NCBI GenBank assembly: GCA_020441665.1
Contig: JAGRLT010000164.1
Coordinates: 1-45,071 of the forward strand
Length of the DNA: 45,071 nt
Source: Nitratireductor sp.
Lineage (GTDB): Bacteria > Pseudomonadota > Alphaproteobacteria > Rhizobiales > Rhizobiaceae
Direction: 5' to 3'
The notes under the pieces are model-generated. The model saw nothing but the letters and a program-made list of their open reading frames with translations. It was not told the DNA's origin and made no database searches. The translations under genes were made by a program, and so were the position numbers. Below, piece after piece: positions 43,197 through 45,071 of the stretch. Position 1 is the stretch's first letter. Every line of letters begins with the position of its first letter.

Positions 43197-44897
43197 GTGG
43201 AGCAAACCCCCGAGGCGGCGCCGGCAAGGCGCATCGATTTTCGGACCGACCCGTCGCGCTATCGCCATTGGCGCGTCACCCATGACGGCCCGGTGGCAAC
43301 GCTCACGCTCGACGTGGACGAGGAGGGCGGGCTCTTCGACGGCTACAGGCTGAAGCTCAATTCCTACGATCTCGGCGTCGATATCGAGCTAGCCGACATC
43401 GTGCAGCGCATGCGTTTCGAGCATCCCGAGGTGGGCGCGGTGGTGATGCGCTCGGGCAAGGATAAAGTGTTCTGCGCCGGCGCCAATATCCGCATGCTGG
43501 GACAGGCGGCGCATGCCCACAAGGTTAATTTCTGCAAGTTCACCAATGAGACGCGCAATACGTTCGAGGCGGCGGGTGTGGAGTCCGGCCAGCATTATCT
43601 GTGCGCCGTCAAGGGATCGTGCGCCGGCGGCGGCTACGAACTGGCGCTGGCCTGCGACTACATCATGCTGACGGACGATTCCACGTCGGCCGTCTCGCTG
43701 CCCGAGGTGCCGCTGCTTGCCGTGCTGCCGGGGACGGGCGGGCTTACCCGCGTCACGGACAAGCGAAAAGTGCGCCGCGACCGGGCCGACGTCTTCTGTG
43801 CCACGGAGGAGGGCGTGCGGGGAAAGCGCGCCGCCGAGTGGCGGCTGGTCGACGAGGTGATCGCCAATTCGAAATTCGACGAGACGGTGGCGGAGCGTGC
43901 GCGGGAATGGGCGGCGAAAACCGGGAAGGGCGATGTCAAGGGAGCGGGGCTTACGGGCATCGCGCTGACGCCGATCGAGCGAAGCCTCCAGGACGATGGG
44001 TCGCTCGCCTATTCGACGGTCGAGGTCGCCGTCGAGCGCGACAAGCGGATTGCGACGATCACCGTGCATGGGCCGGATGAAGACGCGCCGGCCTCCGTCG
44101 AGGCGCTGCACGCGCAGGGCGCGCAGGGCTGGATGCTGCGGCTGGCGCGTGAACTCGACGATGCGATCCTGCATCTGCGGCTCAACGAACTGGAACTGGG
44201 CGTCCTCGTCTTCAAGTCCCAGGGCGAGGGCGAAAGGGTTCTCGCCCATGAGGCGATGGTGATGGCAAGTGCTTCGACGGACTGGCTGTCGCGGGAAATC
44301 CTGCTCTACTGGAAACGGGTGCTGAAGCGCATCGATCTGACCTCGCGCTCGCTGATCGCGCTCATCGAAAACGGCTCCTGCTTTGCCGGCTTGCTGGCCG
44401 AAATCCCGTTTGCCTGCGACCGTGCCTACATGATGGAGGGCGATTTCGAGGGCGACAACCGGCCGGTCGCCGCGATCGCTCTGAGCGCGGCCAATTTCGG
44501 CCCGTTGCCGATGTCGAACGATCTGACCCGGCTTGAGACCCGGTTTCTGGGCGAGCCGGAAGCGGTGGCGGCGGCGGCCGGCGAAAAGGGCGTGGCGCTG
44601 GAGGCTTGCGATGCTTCGCGGCTGGGTCTGGTCACCGAAGCCTTTGACGAGATCGACTGGGAGGACGAGATCCGCATCATGCTGGAAGAGCGGGCAAGCT
44701 TTTCGCCCGATGCGATGACGGGTCTCGAGGCCAATCTGCGCTTTGCCGGTCCGGAGACCATGGAGACGCGGATATTCGGACGGCTTACCGCCTGGCAGAA
44801 CTGGATTTTCAACCGCCCCAACGCGGTCGGCGAACAGGGCGCGCTGCAGCGCTACGGCACCGGCCAGCGCGGCGCGTTCGATATGAAAAGGGTTTAG
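43197..44897 (+). CDS. boxC: BoxC, benzoyl-CoA-dihydrodiol lyase (2,3-epoxybenzoyl-CoA dihydrolase)
   Basis: A 566-residue enzyme of the crotonase superfamily with two hydratase-like halves. The first half has the BoxC-type beginning (IDFRTDPSRYRHW), GAVVMRSGKDKVFCAGANIRML and GSCAGGGYELALACDYIML; the second resembles another crotonase unit (IENGSCFAGLLAEIPFACDRAYMM). It opens the non-aromatic ring of 2,3-epoxybenzoyl-CoA with loss of formate. Length matches other BoxC proteins. The GTG start at 43197 has GAAGGAAG ahead. boxA and boxB are not in the window and presumably follow. Confidence 0.93.
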   Translation: MEQTPEAAPARRIDFRTDPSRYRHWRVTHDGPVATLTLDVDEEGGLFDGYRLKLNSYDLGVDIELADIVQRMRFEHPEVGAVVMRSGKDKVFCAGANIRMLGQAAHAHKVNFCKFTNETRNTFEAAGVESGQHYLCAVKGSCAGGGYELALACDYIMLTDDSTSAVSLPEVPLLAVLPGTGGLTRVTDKRKVRRDRADVFCATEEGVRGKRAAEWRLVDEVIANSKFDETVAERAREWAAKTGKGDVKGAGLTGIALTPIERSLQDDGSLAYSTVEVAVERDKRIATITVHGPDEDAPASVEALHAQGAQGWMLRLARELDDAILHLRLNELELGVLVFKSQGEGERVLAHEAMVMASASTDWLSREILLYWKRVLKRIDLTSRSLIALIENGSCFAGLLAEIPFACDRAYMMEGDFEGDNRPVAAIALSAANFGPLPMSNDLTRLETRFLGEPEAVAAAAGEKGVALEACDASRLGLVTEAFDEIDWEDEIRIMLEERASFSPDAMTGLEANLRFAGPETMETRIFGRLTAWQNWIFNRPNAVGEQGALQRYGTGQRGAFDMKRV

Positions 44898-44898
44898 G

Positions 44899-45065
44899 AG
44901 AGCGAATAGCGAATAGGGCTTAGCGAATAGGGAAGTTGGTGTTTCAGCAGACATAACTTGCGAACGGGAATGGAAATCATTTCGCTACTCGCTACTCGCT
45001 ACTCGCTACTCGCTACTCGCTACTCGCTACTCGCTACTCTCTACTCGCTACTCGCTACTCGCTAC
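44899..45065. repeat. Inverted heptamer arrays after boxC
   Basis: The right arm (44982-45065) is twelve tandem copies of TCGCTAC, identical except for TCTCTAC as the ninth. The left arm (44899-44933) is five degenerate heptamers of the opposite strand (consensus ATAGCGA), beginning 2 bases after the boxC stop. Forty-eight unrelated bases lie between. The arms can pair imperfectly. The array ends 6 bases from the edge of the window, so its full length is not certain. Confidence 0.85.
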
Positions 45066-45071
45066 ATGCAT

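Noticed and set aside
44982-45065. Heptamer array as a CRISPR array
   Set aside because: The units are 7 bases and contiguous, with no spacers.

Overview
The window is high-G+C chromosomal DNA from an alphaproteobacterium, most likely of the order Hyphomicrobiales (rhizobia and relatives). The grounds are the rpoD end, the HlyU, SIMPL, PilZ and Uma2 gene types, the complete nosRZDFYLX operon with a periplasmic ApbE-like NosX, and NnrS next to an NnrR-type Crp/Fnr regulator. I could not run any search, so names rest on motifs read by eye. I see no phage, transposon or CRISPR array.

Layout. 1-8.5 kb is housekeeping and miscellaneous: the 3' end of rpoD, a small secreted protein, a Uma2 nuclease-like protein, HlyU, PilZ, YjbQ, a DksA-like zinc protein, a DnaQ exonuclease-CBS-nucleotidyltransferase fusion, an acyltransferase, a small exported protein, a SIMPL-domain protein and a tRNA with CAU anticodon. 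8.7-13.3 kb holds MarC, a marR-MFS efflux pair, a racemase-like gene, an ArsR regulator and a methyltransferase. 13.4-23.4 kb is a catabolic unit: a divergent GntR/FCD regulator with several palindromic operators, then one tight operon of dipeptide-type ABC transporter genes with two amidohydrolases between the permease and ATPase genes, and a flavin reductase at the end. The second amidohydrolase has lost most of the usual metal ligands.

23.4-34.7 kb is the denitrification block. nosR-Z-D-F-Y-L-X (N2O reduction and maturation of its copper centres) runs on the plus strand and meets nnrS. Next come a Crp/Fnr regulator and a DUF1858 redox-disulfide protein. Sites of the TTGCG-N4-CGCAA type lie before the regulator (perfect), before the DUF1858 gene (perfect) and, as a degenerate version, before nosR. 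Each has a -10-like hexamer at class II activation spacing, so these genes look like one nitric-oxide regulon.

34.7-40 kb has a 5-formyltetrahydrofolate cyclo-ligase-like gene, a LysR regulator facing a phytanoyl-CoA dioxygenase-family gene, and a dimethylglycine/sarcosine dehydrogenase-like flavoprotein, a candidate oxidative demethylation pathway. 40.2-44.9 kb is part of an aerobic benzoyl-CoA (box) locus: benzoate-CoA ligase, an alpha/beta hydrolase, a DUF309 protein, an AT-rich promoter with a TGCA-N6-TGCA operator, and boxC. boxA and boxB are not in the window. The window ends in a 12-copy heptamer array (TCGCTAC) preceded, just after boxC, by a degenerate inverted copy of the same heptamer.
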